Below, piece by piece: positions 44,752 through 54,694 of a stretch of 64,000 nt of DNA. Below the pieces are notes generated by a model, which was not told the DNA's origin, did not search any database, and was given only the letters and a program-made list of their open reading frames with translations. The stretch's first letter is position 1. Each line of letters opens with the position of its first letter. The DNA comes from Pseudomonas sp. Q11 (GTDB lineage: Bacteria > Pseudomonadota > Gammaproteobacteria > Pseudomonadales > Pseudomonadaceae), in assembly GCF_024494355.1 (NCBI RefSeq), contig NZ_JAKNQY010000002.1, positions 1-64,000 on the forward strand, read 5' to 3'. A program made the position numbers and the translations under genes.

Positions 44752-45081
44752 CTAGCCCAGTTGGGGATCAATCAGAAATTCCTCGTTCGCGGCCTCATTG
44801 CCAATGGGCAGCGACTCACGAGTCGACAGGCAATGGAAGGGGGCAGGGGGGGAGACGTTGAGGGTCAGTAGGTAACGGTTTTCATCGCCGACTTCTTCAT
44901 TCCGGGAAAGGTCGGCTGGACCTAACAGCAGGCCGACGTCGCGGGAGTTGACCGGTGTAGCCTCAATCCGGACCACGATCTCATCGCCATCCGGTTCTGT
45001 TGGCTCGACCTGTTCCCGCGACAGCTCCACCGTACCGTTCTCGTGGATCGCAAATCGCATGTCGCGTCCGGACCAGGTCAT
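44752..45081 (-). pseudogene. Truncated quinone/alcohol oxidoreductase (MDR family)
   Basis: The 109-residue frame begins MTWSGRDMRF and matches the N-terminal part of zinc-independent medium-chain oxidoreductases (DEIVVRIEATPVNSRDVGLLLGPADLS, later SLPIGNEAA). The family is about 330 residues long. The Rossmann domain is missing, and the middle part is out of register with the family, so the gene is broken. Confidence 0.75.
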
Positions 45082-45144
45082 GGGCACCCTCCAATAACTC
45101 GTGTTGGTGTGCGGTCTGCTTTTCGGTTGATAAAAACAAAATTT

Positions 45145-45160
45145 ACGAAAACGTATTCGT
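45145..45160. promoter_or_regulatory. LacI-type operator, site 1
   Basis: ACGAAAACGTATTCGT is a near-perfect palindrome of the CGAAAAC/GTTTTCG type. It lies between the divergent remnants of the oxidoreductase (minus) and LysR (plus) genes. Confidence 0.6.
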
Positions 45161-45208
45161 TGGATTTTCTGCATACTAACATGGGACAGAAGCGACGCAA
45201 CGGGCTTT

Positions 45209-46115
45209 ATGAACGTCTTAGGCATCTTTCCGTTTTTGCTAACTGCTGCAAGCCTTGGCTGCAGAGGGCTCGCTCAGTGCTGCCGCCGACGTACTGGGAC
45301 AACCGATTTCATCGGTCAGCCGATTGCTGAAAGCGCTGGAGTAGTGTCTCAAGGTGGCGTTGCTGGTGCGCACCACGCGGCGTATGCAACTGACCGAGGC
45401 CGGGCAATACCTGTTGGAACGCAGTCATCACGTGCTGGAGTCGCTGAGCGACATCGAGGCCAATCTGACGCAGACCATCGACTATCCGAGTGGACTGCTG
45501 CGCATCAACACGTCGGCTTCGTTCATGGATCACTTGCTGCTGCCGCTGGTGCCACAGTTCGCCAAAGCCTATCCCAACATCACGTTAGAGCTGCGCACCA
45601 GTGATCAGATGATCGATCTCATCCAGGAACACGCCGATGTGGCGATTCGCATTGGTGTGATGGCGGACTCTTCCTTGCGAGCCGTGCACCTGGGAGATTG
45701 TCGGCGAGTGGTGATGGCGTCGCCGACTTACCTGGAACGCCATGGGACGCCGCAACGCGTTGAGGATCTTGCGAGTCATCGGCTGCTGGGATACATCGGT
45801 GCAGATCCGTTGAATCGATGGCCACTATCGAGCGGCCGACAGGGCGATTACGCGATCACCCCGGCATTGTGTGTGTCCCATGGCGAAATGCTGCGCCAAT
45901 TGGTATTGGCCCATGAAGGCATTGCGTGTCTGATGGACTTTTCGGTGGTGGCTGATCGTCATCGTGGTGAGCTGGTCGAACTACTGGCGCCTTACAACCA
46001 GGCTCCATCCAGTCCGGTGCACATCGCCTATTACAGGCGCTCCCCGACTGACGCGCGCATTCAGGCTTTCATCGACTTCATGCGCAGTCAGGGTCCTGCA
46101 CGGCTGACGCCTTAA
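45209..46115 (+). pseudogene. LysR-family regulator, frameshifted
   Basis: The effector domain is intact from the GTG at 45354 (VALLVRTTRRMQLTEAGQY onward, 253 residues). The DNA-binding part is broken. The start MNVLGIFPFLL is in one frame; after a shift near 45255 the frame reads AAEGSLSAAADVLGQPISSV and SRLLKALE; then an in-frame TAG at 45342 interrupts it before CLKVALLVR. A full LysR gene of about 300 residues is recovered by fixing one shift and one stop, so this is a recent loss. A functional short product is unlikely. Confidence 0.85.
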
Positions 46116-46162
46116 TATTCTTCATCACTCGCTTGACGCATCGTACAACCACGGCTATTTTG

Positions 46163-46176
46163 CGAAAACGATTTCG
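46163..46176. promoter_or_regulatory. LacI-type operator, site 2
   Basis: CGAAAACGATTTCG is a 14-bp palindrome with one mismatched pair. It lies 70 bases upstream of the GFA gene, placing the GFA-aldehyde dehydrogenase-transporter run under this regulator. Confidence 0.7.
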
Positions 46177-46245
46177 TTCCAGGGGTAATAACCCGTGAGA
46201 AGGATCTGGCCGTCAATCAAGTGACCTCGGTAGGAGAAAAGCATC

Positions 46246-46656
46246 ATGCAAAACCGCGAAGGGGGCTGCTTATGCGGTTCGGTTCGATATGTGCTCAAGG
46301 GTGAGCCGCAAGCGACGGTGGTGTGCCACTGCACCCACTGCCAGAAAGCCAGTGGCAGTGCATTTTCCGTCAACTTGCTGGTGAAAGAAGATCAATACGA
46401 GCAACGGGGCGAGACCCACATTTTTGTCGATGTCGGTGACAGCGGTCTGCCGTCCTATCGCCATTTTTGCGCCAGTTGCGGATCTCCCGTGATCACCGTT
46501 GCGACCAATTTGCCCGGGCTGCTGTTGGTCAAGTCCGGAACGCTCGATGAGCGAAGTGACGTGCAGCCGCAGTTGGAAATCTATACCCGGCACGCTGCGA
46601 AGTGGCACGTGCCGATGGCTGGCACTACGCGCTTCGCCGGTGCTCCGCAGGCTTGA
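46246..46656 (+). CDS. GFA-family zinc protein
   Basis: This 136-residue protein of the glutathione-dependent formaldehyde-activating (Mss4-like) family shows the zinc cysteines in GGCLCGSVRY, CHCTHCQKASG and CASCGSP. The name overstates what is known; most members have no proven function. TAGGAG lies upstream. It starts a run with the aldehyde dehydrogenase, which suggests a role with a small aldehyde or thiol adduct (inference). Confidence 0.87.
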   Translation: MQNREGGCLCGSVRYVLKGEPQATVVCHCTHCQKASGSAFSVNLLVKEDQYEQRGETHIFVDVGDSGLPSYRHFCASCGSPVITVATNLPGLLLVKSGTLDERSDVQPQLEIYTRHAAKWHVPMAGTTRFAGAPQA

Positions 46657-46701
46657 AGCCCTAAGATTTGAATTCATAACGTCCAAGACGAGGAATGAGT
46701 G

Positions 46702-48078
46702 ATGAGCTTTCGTTCGATTAACCCGGCAACGGGCGAGTTGGTTAAGGAGTTTCCACTTCAAACAGACGAAGAGGTTTTTTCGGCACTGGATCAAGCCGAG
46801 CAGTGTTTTCGACAGGACTGGCGGCACCGGACAGTGTCCGAGCGGGCGGGTATCGTGGCCAAGGCCGCGCGGATTTTACGAGCCAAGCGTGATGAATACG
46901 TGCAGTACGCGACACTGGAAATGGGCAAGGTCACTCGTTTCGGCCATTTTGAAGTCGATCTGGTGGCCGACATTCTCGATTACTACGCCGAGCACGGTGA
47001 GCGACTGCTGGCTGAACAGGCGTTGCCAGGCGAGCCTGGGGCGACACTGGTCGCCGAACCCTTCGGCGTTATCCTCGCGATCGAGCCGTGGAATTTCCCC
47101 TATTATCAGTTGGCCCGTGTCGCCGCACCTCAGCTCATCGCAGGCAACGTGGTTATGATGAAGCACGCTGAAAACGTGCCGCAATGTGCGCTCGCTTTTG
47201 CGCGTTTGTTTGAGGAGGCCGGCGCACCGGAAGGGGCTTACACCAATCTATTTTGCAGCATCGACCAAATCGCTAGCCTGATCGACGACAGTCGCGTGCG
47301 TGGTGTGGCATTGACCGGCAGTGAGCGGGCTGGTGCCTCCGTTGGCGCTCGGGCTGGCCGTCACATGAAGAAGGTCATCCTTGAATTGGGTGGCAGTGAC
47401 CCGGCGATCATCATGCCCGGCGCTCCTCTAGAGCATGCCCTGGATCAATGCACCATAGGTCGCCTGTACAACTCAGGCCAGGGTTGCGTGAACATCAAGC
47501 GAGTCATCGTGATCGGCAAGGAGCGCGGGGAAAAGGCGCTGGCGGGTCTCAAAGAACGCTTTGCGGCCGTCAAAGTTGGCGATCCAACTGATGAATCCAC
47601 CTTGCTCGGACCGCTGGTCAGCGAAGCCGCGCTCAACGGTTTACTCAAACAGATCGACGCCGCCAAAGCTGCGGGTGGACGGATTGTCTTTGGCGGTCAT
47701 CGTGTAGACCGACCAGGCTTCTTCCTTGAACCGACCATCATCACCGACATTTCCGAAGACAATCCGCTGTACCGCGAGGAAGCGTTCGGCCCGGTATTGT
47801 CCTTCTATATGGTGGACACTGAGGAAGAGGCGATCAAATTGGCCAACGCTACGCCTTATGGCCTTGGCGGTTACGTATTCGATGCCGACATCGAGAACGC
47901 CAAGCGCATTGCGTCGCGCATCGAGTCCGGCATGGTTTACATCAACTCCTGCTACGCGGATTCGCCGGGCCTGCCGTTCGGTGGGATCAAGAATTCTGGC
48001 TTCGGGCGTGAACTCTCGGAGTTGGGGATCAGCGAATTCATCAATCGTAAATTGATCCGCGTCGCGCCTTCTGCATAA
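46702..48078 (+). CDS. Aldehyde dehydrogenase (succinate-semialdehyde type)
   Basis: This 458-residue enzyme shows IEPWNFPYYQLARV (oxyanion Asn), TGSERAGASVG, LELGGSDPAI and the catalytic Cys in NSGQGCVNIKRV near residue 260. The sequence resembles the SSADH branch (GabD/YneI-like). I chose the ATG at 46702; the GTG one codon earlier is also in frame. It lies 45 bases after the GFA gene. Confidence 0.9.
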   Translation: MSFRSINPATGELVKEFPLQTDEEVFSALDQAEQCFRQDWRHRTVSERAGIVAKAARILRAKRDEYVQYATLEMGKVTRFGHFEVDLVADILDYYAEHGERLLAEQALPGEPGATLVAEPFGVILAIEPWNFPYYQLARVAAPQLIAGNVVMMKHAENVPQCALAFARLFEEAGAPEGAYTNLFCSIDQIASLIDDSRVRGVALTGSERAGASVGARAGRHMKKVILELGGSDPAIIMPGAPLEHALDQCTIGRLYNSGQGCVNIKRVIVIGKERGEKALAGLKERFAAVKVGDPTDESTLLGPLVSEAALNGLLKQIDAAKAAGGRIVFGGHRVDRPGFFLEPTIITDISEDNPLYREEAFGPVLSFYMVDTEEEAIKLANATPYGLGGYVFDADIENAKRIASRIESGMVYINSCYADSPGLPFGGIKNSGFGRELSELGISEFINRKLIRVAPSA

Positions 48079-48208
48079 CACGCGCCGTTTTATCTGTTGA
48101 AACTTGCCACGACACAGCCTTCGGTGCGCTTGGCCGCGGATTGCTGTGTCGTGGATGAGCCCTGGTCGATGAAACGCCTTCCTCCGAATTTTCTACACGA
48201 GAAAAACC

Positions 48209-49420
48209 ATGTCCCGCGCGGCTTTGCGTGCTCCTTGTTTTTTGTTGCTGGGGTTGATTCTGGTGGCACTGAACCTGCGCCCGACGTTGTCGAGCTTGTC
48301 ACCGATGCTCGGTGAGGTAAGCGCAATCCTGGGCTTTTCAGCGGCGACGGCGGGCGTGCTGACCACAATGCCGGTCCTGTTCCTTGGATTGTTTGCGCCA
48401 TTGGCTCCGATTCTGGCCCAGCGTTTTGGCCCTGAGCGAACGGTGTTGGGTGTCCTTCTGACCCTGGCGACTGCAATTCTGATGCGCAGTTCATTGGGTG
48501 AGGCCGGCCTGTTTATCGGCAGCCTGCTGGCAGGCGCCAGTATTGGGGTACTGGGTGTGTTACTGCCGCTCATCGTCAAGCGTGATTTTGCTCGACGGGC
48601 CGTGACTGTGACCGGCATTTACACGACGGCCCTGTGTCTCGGAGCTGCGCTTGCAGCCGGTTTTACCGTGCCGCTGAGCCACTACTTCGGAAATGACTGG
48701 CGCATGGGACTGGGTGTTTGGCTGGTGCCTGCGATGGTGGCTGCGCTGTTCTGGTTGCCGCAGGTTCGGCACCCGCGAGGTGTGCAGCCCAGGCGAAATC
48801 GGGTGAATGGTTTGCTGCGGGACGTGTTGGCGTGGCAGGTGACGTTGTACATGGGGATGCAATCATCGCTGAGCTACATCGTATTTGGTTGGTTGCCGTC
48901 GATCCTCATCGGCCGGGGGCTCACGCCGGGCGAGGCAGGCTGGGTGCTTTCCGGCTCTGTGATGTTGCAACTGGTCGGCGCGGTTGCTGCGTCCTGGTTG
49001 GCTGCACGTAGGACCGACCAACGCGGGGCGATCCTGATTGTGATGCTGCTGACTCTGGGTGGGCTGTTCGGCTGTCTGTATGCGCCCCTTGGCACCTTGT
49101 GGGGCTGGGCCATCGTGCTGGGCTTGGGGCAGGGGGGCGCTTTCAGCCTGGCATTGACCCTAATCGTATTGCGCTCGCGAGATTCCGACGTGGCCGCGAA
49201 CTTGTCGAGCATGGCCCAAGGCGTCGGCTACACCCTGGCATCCATGGGGCCACTCGCCGTGGGCCTGGTTCACGATAAAACGGGAAACTGGAATGCGGCA
49301 GGCTGGATTTTCGCGCTGATCGGTGGCGCTGCCATCATCGCTGGCCTGGGAGCCGGGCGCGCCCGCTATGTGCAAGCGACCAGTGAAGACTTACCAACAT
49401 GCACAACGCTGCGTTTGTGA
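48209..49420 (+). CDS. MFS transporter, CynX/NimT type
   Basis: This 403-residue inner-membrane transporter has twelve predicted segments. LNLRPTLSSLSPML in the first segment is typical of the CynX/NimT (cyanate/nitroimidazole) branch. That branch also carries sugars, nucleobase analogues and organic anions, so the substrate is open. It follows the aldehyde dehydrogenase by 130 bases, with no clear terminator between them. Confidence 0.85.
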   Translation: MSRAALRAPCFLLLGLILVALNLRPTLSSLSPMLGEVSAILGFSAATAGVLTTMPVLFLGLFAPLAPILAQRFGPERTVLGVLLTLATAILMRSSLGEAGLFIGSLLAGASIGVLGVLLPLIVKRDFARRAVTVTGIYTTALCLGAALAAGFTVPLSHYFGNDWRMGLGVWLVPAMVAALFWLPQVRHPRGVQPRRNRVNGLLRDVLAWQVTLYMGMQSSLSYIVFGWLPSILIGRGLTPGEAGWVLSGSVMLQLVGAVAASWLAARRTDQRGAILIVMLLTLGGLFGCLYAPLGTLWGWAIVLGLGQGGAFSLALTLIVLRSRDSDVAANLSSMAQGVGYTLASMGPLAVGLVHDKTGNWNAAGWIFALIGGAAIIAGLGAGRARYVQATSEDLPTCTTLRL

Positions 49421-49516
49421 TCGCAGCGATCGATTCAACACCAAAACTGTCGCGTCATCCCATGAGATCACTTATGCCGGGAGGCGCACTTACCGTGATT
49501 GCCCGTAGAGGTAGCG

Positions 49517-49969
49517 ATGCAAAATCTGATGATCAACGGCCTGGAGCGTGAAGTGGATGTCCCTGATGACATGCCATTGCTTTGGGTCTTGCGTGATGTG
49601 CTAGGGCTGACCGGAACCAAGTACGGGTGCGGTATCGCGCAGTGTGGCGTCTGCACGGTGCACCTGGATGGGCAAGCAGTCCGCTCTTGTGTATTGCCTG
49701 TCAGCGCCGTGGCCAGTCGTAAGGTCACCACCATTGAGGCGATAGCCGAACATCCTATCGGCCAGGCGCTACAAAAGGCATGGCTGGAACATGAAGTGGT
49801 GCAATGCGGGTACTGCCAGCCGGGGCAGATCATGTCTGCAGTCGCTTTGCTGCAGGCTCACCCCCATGCCGATGACGAACAGATCGTCAGCACCATGTCC
49901 GGCAACCTGTGTCGCTGCGCCACTTACACGCGCATCCGTGCGGCGATCAAAAGCGTCAGCCAAGCCTGA
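49517..49969 (+). CDS. Molybdenum hydroxylase, 2Fe-2S subunit (IorA-like)
   Basis: This 150-residue subunit binds two 2Fe-2S clusters. The plant-type cluster lies in [18 protein letters not shown] with a later Cys, and the second in [11 protein letters not shown] and [11 protein letters not shown]. It passes electrons from the molybdenum subunit to the cytochrome. I chose the ATG at 49517 (GAGGTAGCG upstream). The gene ends 10 bases before the large subunit. Confidence 0.92.
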   Translation: MQNLMINGLEREVDVPDDMPLLWVLRDVLGLTGTKYGCGIAQCGVCTVHLDGQAVRSCVLPVSAVASRKVTTIEAIAEHPIGQALQKAWLEHEVVQCGYCQPGQIMSAVALLQAHPHADDEQIVSTMSGNLCRCATYTRIRAAIKSVSQA

Positions 49970-49979
49970 GGAAGTGATC

Positions 49980-52172
49980 ATGTCAGATACACAACGCTCT
50001 CCCGCCGTGTTATCGCGACGCGGTGTGCTCAAGGGGGGCGCAGTACTGAGTGGGTTGGTGATCAGCACTTTTCTGCCTCCAGCGATTTCCCGCAGTTTTG
50101 CGGCCAGCACAGTTAAACGCGCGCAACTGGGCGATGCCGCTGAAAAGGGTTACGGCGCTTTTGTTCGGGTGGATCACAGCGGTCATGTGACCGTGATTTC
50201 GCCCAAAATAGAGATGGGACAAGGCATCCAGACCGGCATCGCCATGATGGTCGCCGAAGAGCTGGAAGTGCCGTTAAGCCAGGTCAGCATTGCCGAGGCA
50301 CCGCCTAATGAGCAGCTATATACCGATCCGTTATTGCATTCGCAATTGACGGGTGGCTCGACCTCGACACGTTACGCCTGGGAGCCTCTGCGCAAGGCAG
50401 GTGCTTGCGCCCGCATCGTTTTAATTGAGGCTGCTGCGTTGCGTTGGCAGGTCGCCCCGAGTCAATGCCGTGCCCTCAACGGCCAGGTGCTGGGCCCTGA
50501 TGGACAAGTCGCGGCCTATGGTGATTTGGTGGACGCCGCAGCTGCGCTGCCGCTGCCCGCCGATATACCGCTCAAGCCCATCGCCGAGTTCAAACTCCTC
50601 GGCAAACCCGCGCAACGACTGGATACACCTCACAAGGTCAATGGCAACGCCAAATACACCATCGACCTATACGTCCCCGACATGCTGATCGCGTCGACGA
50701 TCACCTGCCCGGTTCATGGCGGCACCTTGCGCGGGGTCGCCAATGACGCCGCGGCTCTAGGTATTCCGGGTGTGCGCGATATTGTGCGTCTGGATAACGC
50801 GGTCGCGGTGACGGCCAGCAACTTTTGGGCCTGTCAGCAGGCACTCAAAGCCCTGGCGATCGACTGGGATCTCGGCCCTCGCGTGAGTCTGGACTCCAGG
50901 CAACTGGATAAATCGCTGTTTGAGGCGAGCGCCGGTAACGGTGTGTTTGCCCATCAGAGTGGAGATATCGCGACCGCCCTGAAAAATGCCAGCAGCCGTT
51001 TCGAGGCGATCTACGAACAACCTTTCCTGTCCCATTCACCTTTGGAACCCATGACCTGTGTTGCCCATGTCCATGCCGGAGGTTGCGAGCTTTGGGTCGG
51101 CAGCCAGGCGCCCGGTATCGCTCAGGCGGGTGCCGCGAAAATATGCGGGCTACCGGTCGACAAGGTTGTGTTGCACAACCAACTGATTGGCGGAGCGTTC
51201 GGTCGGCGGCTGGAATCTGACTTCATCTTTCAGGCGGTGGATATTGCCCGCCATCTCAGCTACCCGATCAAGTTGATCTGGAGCCGTGAAGAAGACATGA
51301 CCCATGACTGTTATCGCCCGCAATACGTCGACCGTCTGAATGCGGCCCTCGACGAGGACTTGCGCCCGGTGGGCTGGGAACATCGAATTGCCGGCGCTTC
51401 AGTGGTGGCGGCTTACCTTGGATCACTGCCGCCTGATGGCGTCGACTTCGACGTCGTGGAAGTCGCGAAAGACCCTGTCTACAGCTTGGCCAGTTTGCAG
51501 GTTCGCTACATTCGCCACGAGCCCGAAGTGATCCCCGTGTCCTGGTGGCGTGGGGTCGGGCCCCTTCGCGGTACCTTCGCGGTGGAGAGTTTCATCGATG
51601 AATTGGCACATAACGCCAAGGTCGATCCGGTGAAGTACCGCCTGAGCCTTATGCAGGCTCAGCCGCGCGCCAAGGCGGTGTTGCGCCAGGCCGCTGAACT
51701 GATCGGCTGGGACACCCCGCTACCCGCCGGATCCGGCAGGGGCGTGGCGGTGTCCGCCGTTTTCGGCAGCTTTGTCGCCACTATCGTCGAGCTTGAGGCG
51801 CAGGGTCAAAAGGGGTTGCGCATTAAGCGTCTGGTGAGCGTGATCGACTGTGGTTTTGCTCACAACCCAACCTCTGTGGCCTCGCAACTGGAGGGCGGCA
51901 CCTTGTTCGGCCTTTCGGCCGCGTTGTTCAACGAAATACTGATTGAACAAGGCCAGGTTCAACAGACCAATTTTCATCAGTATCGGCAGATCCGCATGAG
52001 CGACGCGCCACCGGTAGAGGTGCATGTCGTCAATAGCGAGGAAAGTCCCGGCGGTGTGGGTGAAACCGGTGCGGTCCCGGCTGCGGCAGCGTTGGTTAAT
52101 GCACTGTTCGCCGCGACGGGCGTGCGCGAGCGTCGATTGCCATTGAGCCGTTTCGGCTATTTCACCGTTTAA
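49980..52172 (+). CDS. Molybdenum hydroxylase, large subunit (IorB-like)
   Basis: This 730-residue xanthine-oxidase-family subunit carries the molybdopterin cofactor. A twin-arginine signal (SRRGVLKGGAVLSGLVIS) shows export to the periplasm. The substrate channel motifs include GGAFGRRLESDF, and the active-site Glu is in GVGETGAVPAAAAL near the end. Relatives hydroxylate N-heterocycles (isoquinoline, nicotinate) or oxidise aldehydes. I chose the ATG at 49980, giving the Tat signal and GAGGAAG upstream. Confidence 0.9.
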   Translation: MSDTQRSPAVLSRRGVLKGGAVLSGLVISTFLPPAISRSFAASTVKRAQLGDAAEKGYGAFVRVDHSGHVTVISPKIEMGQGIQTGIAMMVAEELEVPLSQVSIAEAPPNEQLYTDPLLHSQLTGGSTSTRYAWEPLRKAGACARIVLIEAAALRWQVAPSQCRALNGQVLGPDGQVAAYGDLVDAAAALPLPADIPLKPIAEFKLLGKPAQRLDTPHKVNGNAKYTIDLYVPDMLIASTITCPVHGGTLRGVANDAAALGIPGVRDIVRLDNAVAVTASNFWACQQALKALAIDWDLGPRVSLDSRQLDKSLFEASAGNGVFAHQSGDIATALKNASSRFEAIYEQPFLSHSPLEPMTCVAHVHAGGCELWVGSQAPGIAQAGAAKICGLPVDKVVLHNQLIGGAFGRRLESDFIFQAVDIARHLSYPIKLIWSREEDMTHDCYRPQYVDRLNAALDEDLRPVGWEHRIAGASVVAAYLGSLPPDGVDFDVVEVAKDPVYSLASLQVRYIRHEPEVIPVSWWRGVGPLRGTFAVESFIDELAHNAKVDPVKYRLSLMQAQPRAKAVLRQAAELIGWDTPLPAGSGRGVAVSAVFGSFVATIVELEAQGQKGLRIKRLVSVIDCGFAHNPTSVASQLEGGTLFGLSAALFNEILIEQGQVQQTNFHQYRQIRMSDAPPVEVHVVNSEESPGGVGETGAVPAAAALVNALFAATGVRERRLPLSRFGYFTV

Positions 52173-52182
52173 GGAGCGCAGC

Positions 52183-53400
52183 ATGAAGCATATCCACACT
52201 GTGCTCGGGCTGCTTGTCGGTTGCTTTGCGCTACCCAGTACTGCAGCCGAGGCGACCGTGGTCAGTAAAGGCGAGTACCTGGCGCGAACCGCCGACTGCG
52301 TGGCCTGCCACGTCGTGCCGGGGGGCAAACCCTATGCCGGAGGGCTGGAGTTCAAATTGCCATTCGGTAGCCTCTACTCTCCCAATATCACCCCTGACAA
52401 GGACACCGGTATTGGCGATTGGAGCGATGACGATTTCGTCAACGCCGTGCAAAGAGGTGTGGGCAAGGGGGGTAAGCACTATTACCCGGCGTTCCCCTAC
52501 ACCTCCTATACCCTGATGTCCCGGGAGGACATTCTGGCGATCAAGGCCTATCTGTTCAGTTTGGAGCCGATCAGCCAGCGCCCCCCGGAAAACACTATCG
52601 GGTTCCCGTTCAACCAGCGTTGGGGAATGATGTTCTGGAACTGGATATTCGCGCCGGATGAGCGCTTTGTCGCCGACAACCAGCAGTCCGTCGAGTGGAA
52701 TCGCGGTGCCTATCTGGTCCAGGGGCCGGGGCACTGCGGCGAGTGCCACACGCCACGCAACCTGTTCCAGGCCATGGATTCCGGCAAGTTCCTGGCCGGC
52801 GCGGAACTGGGAAACTGGCAGGCCTATAACATCAGCTCCGACCGCCAACACGGCATCGGCGAGTGGCCCGAAGAGGCGTTGATCAGTTACTTGTCCAAAG
52901 GTTATGCGCCGGGGTATGGCGGTGCAGGCGGACCCATGGCGGATGCCGTCGAACACAGCCTGCGTTATCTGGAACCCGCAGACATCAAAGCCATTGCTGT
53001 CTTCCTCAAAAGCACCGCGCCGCAAGCTCAAGGGGTGACGCGTCCCGTCCTCGCATTGAATGACGCAGCGTTGCAGAAGGGCCAAGGCACGAAGCTGTTC
53101 AACGACACCTGTGTGGCGTGCCACCTGCTAGACGGCAGCGGCAGGCAATCTCCGGCGGGCGGGTTGGCAGGCCTGAAAACGGTCAACGATCCGGCGGGCA
53201 GAAACTTGATCGCCACCCTGCTGGAAGGCCATACACCTAACGCCGCGCGCGCTGACCAGCGCATGCCTGATTTCGCCCATAGCTACAACGATGCCGAGTT
53301 GGCGGCCATCAGCACCTTTGTGTTGCGCCGCTTTGGCCAGAGTAAGGGCGACATCACACCCGAAGATATCTCCAAGAGCCGAGAAGGTGCATTGCACTGA
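52183..53400 (+). CDS. Triheme cytochrome c
   Basis: This 405-residue periplasmic cytochrome has a signal peptide and three CxxCH sites: CVACH near residue 39, CGECH near 185 and CVACH near 310. The layout matches AdhB-type subunits that take electrons from molybdenum or quinoprotein dehydrogenases to the respiratory chain. It follows the large subunit by 10 bases, so the three genes form one periplasmic complex. Confidence 0.93.
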   Translation: MKHIHTVLGLLVGCFALPSTAAEATVVSKGEYLARTADCVACHVVPGGKPYAGGLEFKLPFGSLYSPNITPDKDTGIGDWSDDDFVNAVQRGVGKGGKHYYPAFPYTSYTLMSREDILAIKAYLFSLEPISQRPPENTIGFPFNQRWGMMFWNWIFAPDERFVADNQQSVEWNRGAYLVQGPGHCGECHTPRNLFQAMDSGKFLAGAELGNWQAYNISSDRQHGIGEWPEEALISYLSKGYAPGYGGAGGPMADAVEHSLRYLEPADIKAIAVFLKSTAPQAQGVTRPVLALNDAALQKGQGTKLFNDTCVACHLLDGSGRQSPAGGLAGLKTVNDPAGRNLIATLLEGHTPNAARADQRMPDFAHSYNDAELAAISTFVLRRFGQSKGDITPEDISKSREGALH

Positions 53401-53478
53401 CGCACGCTGATCGTTGCTGGCTGCCGACTGCCAGGTCGGGAAGCCGGCGTTGTTTATTACTGGCAGGAGTCTGAAGCG

Positions 53479-54519
53479 ATGACGGAACAGGCAGCAGTCA
53501 AGAAAACGATGAGAGTGATTCAGGTTTCATCCGCGGGAGGGCCGCTCGAACTTGTCGAACGCGATATACCGGAACCGGTCCAAGGGCATGTCTTGATCAA
53601 GGTACAGGCCTGCGGGATCTGTCACAGCGATGCGTTGACCGTGGACGGCGAGTGGCCTGGTCTGCAGTACCCTCGAGTGCCTGGACATGAAGTCGCCGGG
53701 GTGATCGAACGGGTTGGCCCGGGTGTCGAAGGGTGGCACAGCGGCAATCGCGTAGGCGTGGGCTGGCACGGTGGGCATTGCGGGCGATGTGAGAACTGCC
53801 GGCATGGCGATTTTGTGCTTTGCGCCGATCTGCGCGTTCCCGGCATCAGCTACGATGGTGGATACGCCGAGTACATGATTGCCCCTGTAGAGGCGCTGGT
53901 ACGCGTGCCAGATGACCTGGCGGATGTCGATGCCGCGCCTCTGTTGTGTGCAGGCCTCACGACTTTCAACGCATTGCGCAATGGTGGTGCGCGTCCTGGG
54001 GATGTAGTTGCTGTGCTCGGCGTCGGCGGCTTGGGGCATTTGGCCGTGCAGTTTGCACGCAAGATGGGATTTGTCACCGTGGCTATTGACCGAGGGGCGC
54101 GCACCGAGCCGCTGGCCAAACAATTGGGTGCCCACCATTACATCGATGCCAGCGCGCAGGACGTAGCGCAAGTGCTCCTGGGACTGGGCGGCGCTCGGGT
54201 CATCCTGGCAACCGTTCCCAGCGGCAAGGCCATGAGCGCCACGATTGGCGGTCTCGGTATCAACGGCAAGATGATCCTGGTGGGCTGGTCACAAGAACCC
54301 GTTGAAGTACCGATTCCGCAATTTGTGATGCGGCGCAATTCCATTCTCGGCTGGCCGTCAGGGACAGCGGCGCAATCTCAGGAAACGCTGGCCTTCAGTC
54401 TTTTGTCTGGCGTAAAGCCGATGATCGAGGAGTTTCCGCTATCCCGTGCGGCGCAAGCATACGAGAGAGTAATGGGGGGCAGGGTGACATTCAGGGCGGT
54501 ATTGAGACCCGGAACTTAG
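53479..54519 (+). CDS. Zinc-dependent alcohol dehydrogenase
   Basis: This 346-residue medium-chain dehydrogenase shows the catalytic-zinc motif CGICHSD, GHEVAGVIERVG, the structural zinc cysteines in CGRCENCRHGDFVLC, and the NAD fold motif VLGVGGLGHLAVQ. GGCAGGAG lies upstream. It follows the cytochrome gene by about 80 bases. Together with the molybdenum enzyme and aldehyde dehydrogenase it would take an alcohol to an acid (inference). Confidence 0.92.
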   Translation: MTEQAAVKKTMRVIQVSSAGGPLELVERDIPEPVQGHVLIKVQACGICHSDALTVDGEWPGLQYPRVPGHEVAGVIERVGPGVEGWHSGNRVGVGWHGGHCGRCENCRHGDFVLCADLRVPGISYDGGYAEYMIAPVEALVRVPDDLADVDAAPLLCAGLTTFNALRNGGARPGDVVAVLGVGGLGHLAVQFARKMGFVTVAIDRGARTEPLAKQLGAHHYIDASAQDVAQVLLGLGGARVILATVPSGKAMSATIGGLGINGKMILVGWSQEPVEVPIPQFVMRRNSILGWPSGTAAQSQETLAFSLLSGVKPMIEEFPLSRAAQAYERVMGGRVTFRAVLRPGT

Positions 54520-54694
54520 CCGCTTCTGGCCAACCGTCGGTGGCTTTCGCGGGCTGTTCCGACTGACTGAGGTGCATGAGAGGTATGCCTTGAGTTTGTC
54601 GCAACGCCCGTTTCCACTGGAAAACCAATTCGTCGCCCGTTGTAGCAATGGTAGAGTGGCCCCTCGTATCAGCGGGACTACGGCGGAGCTTCCA

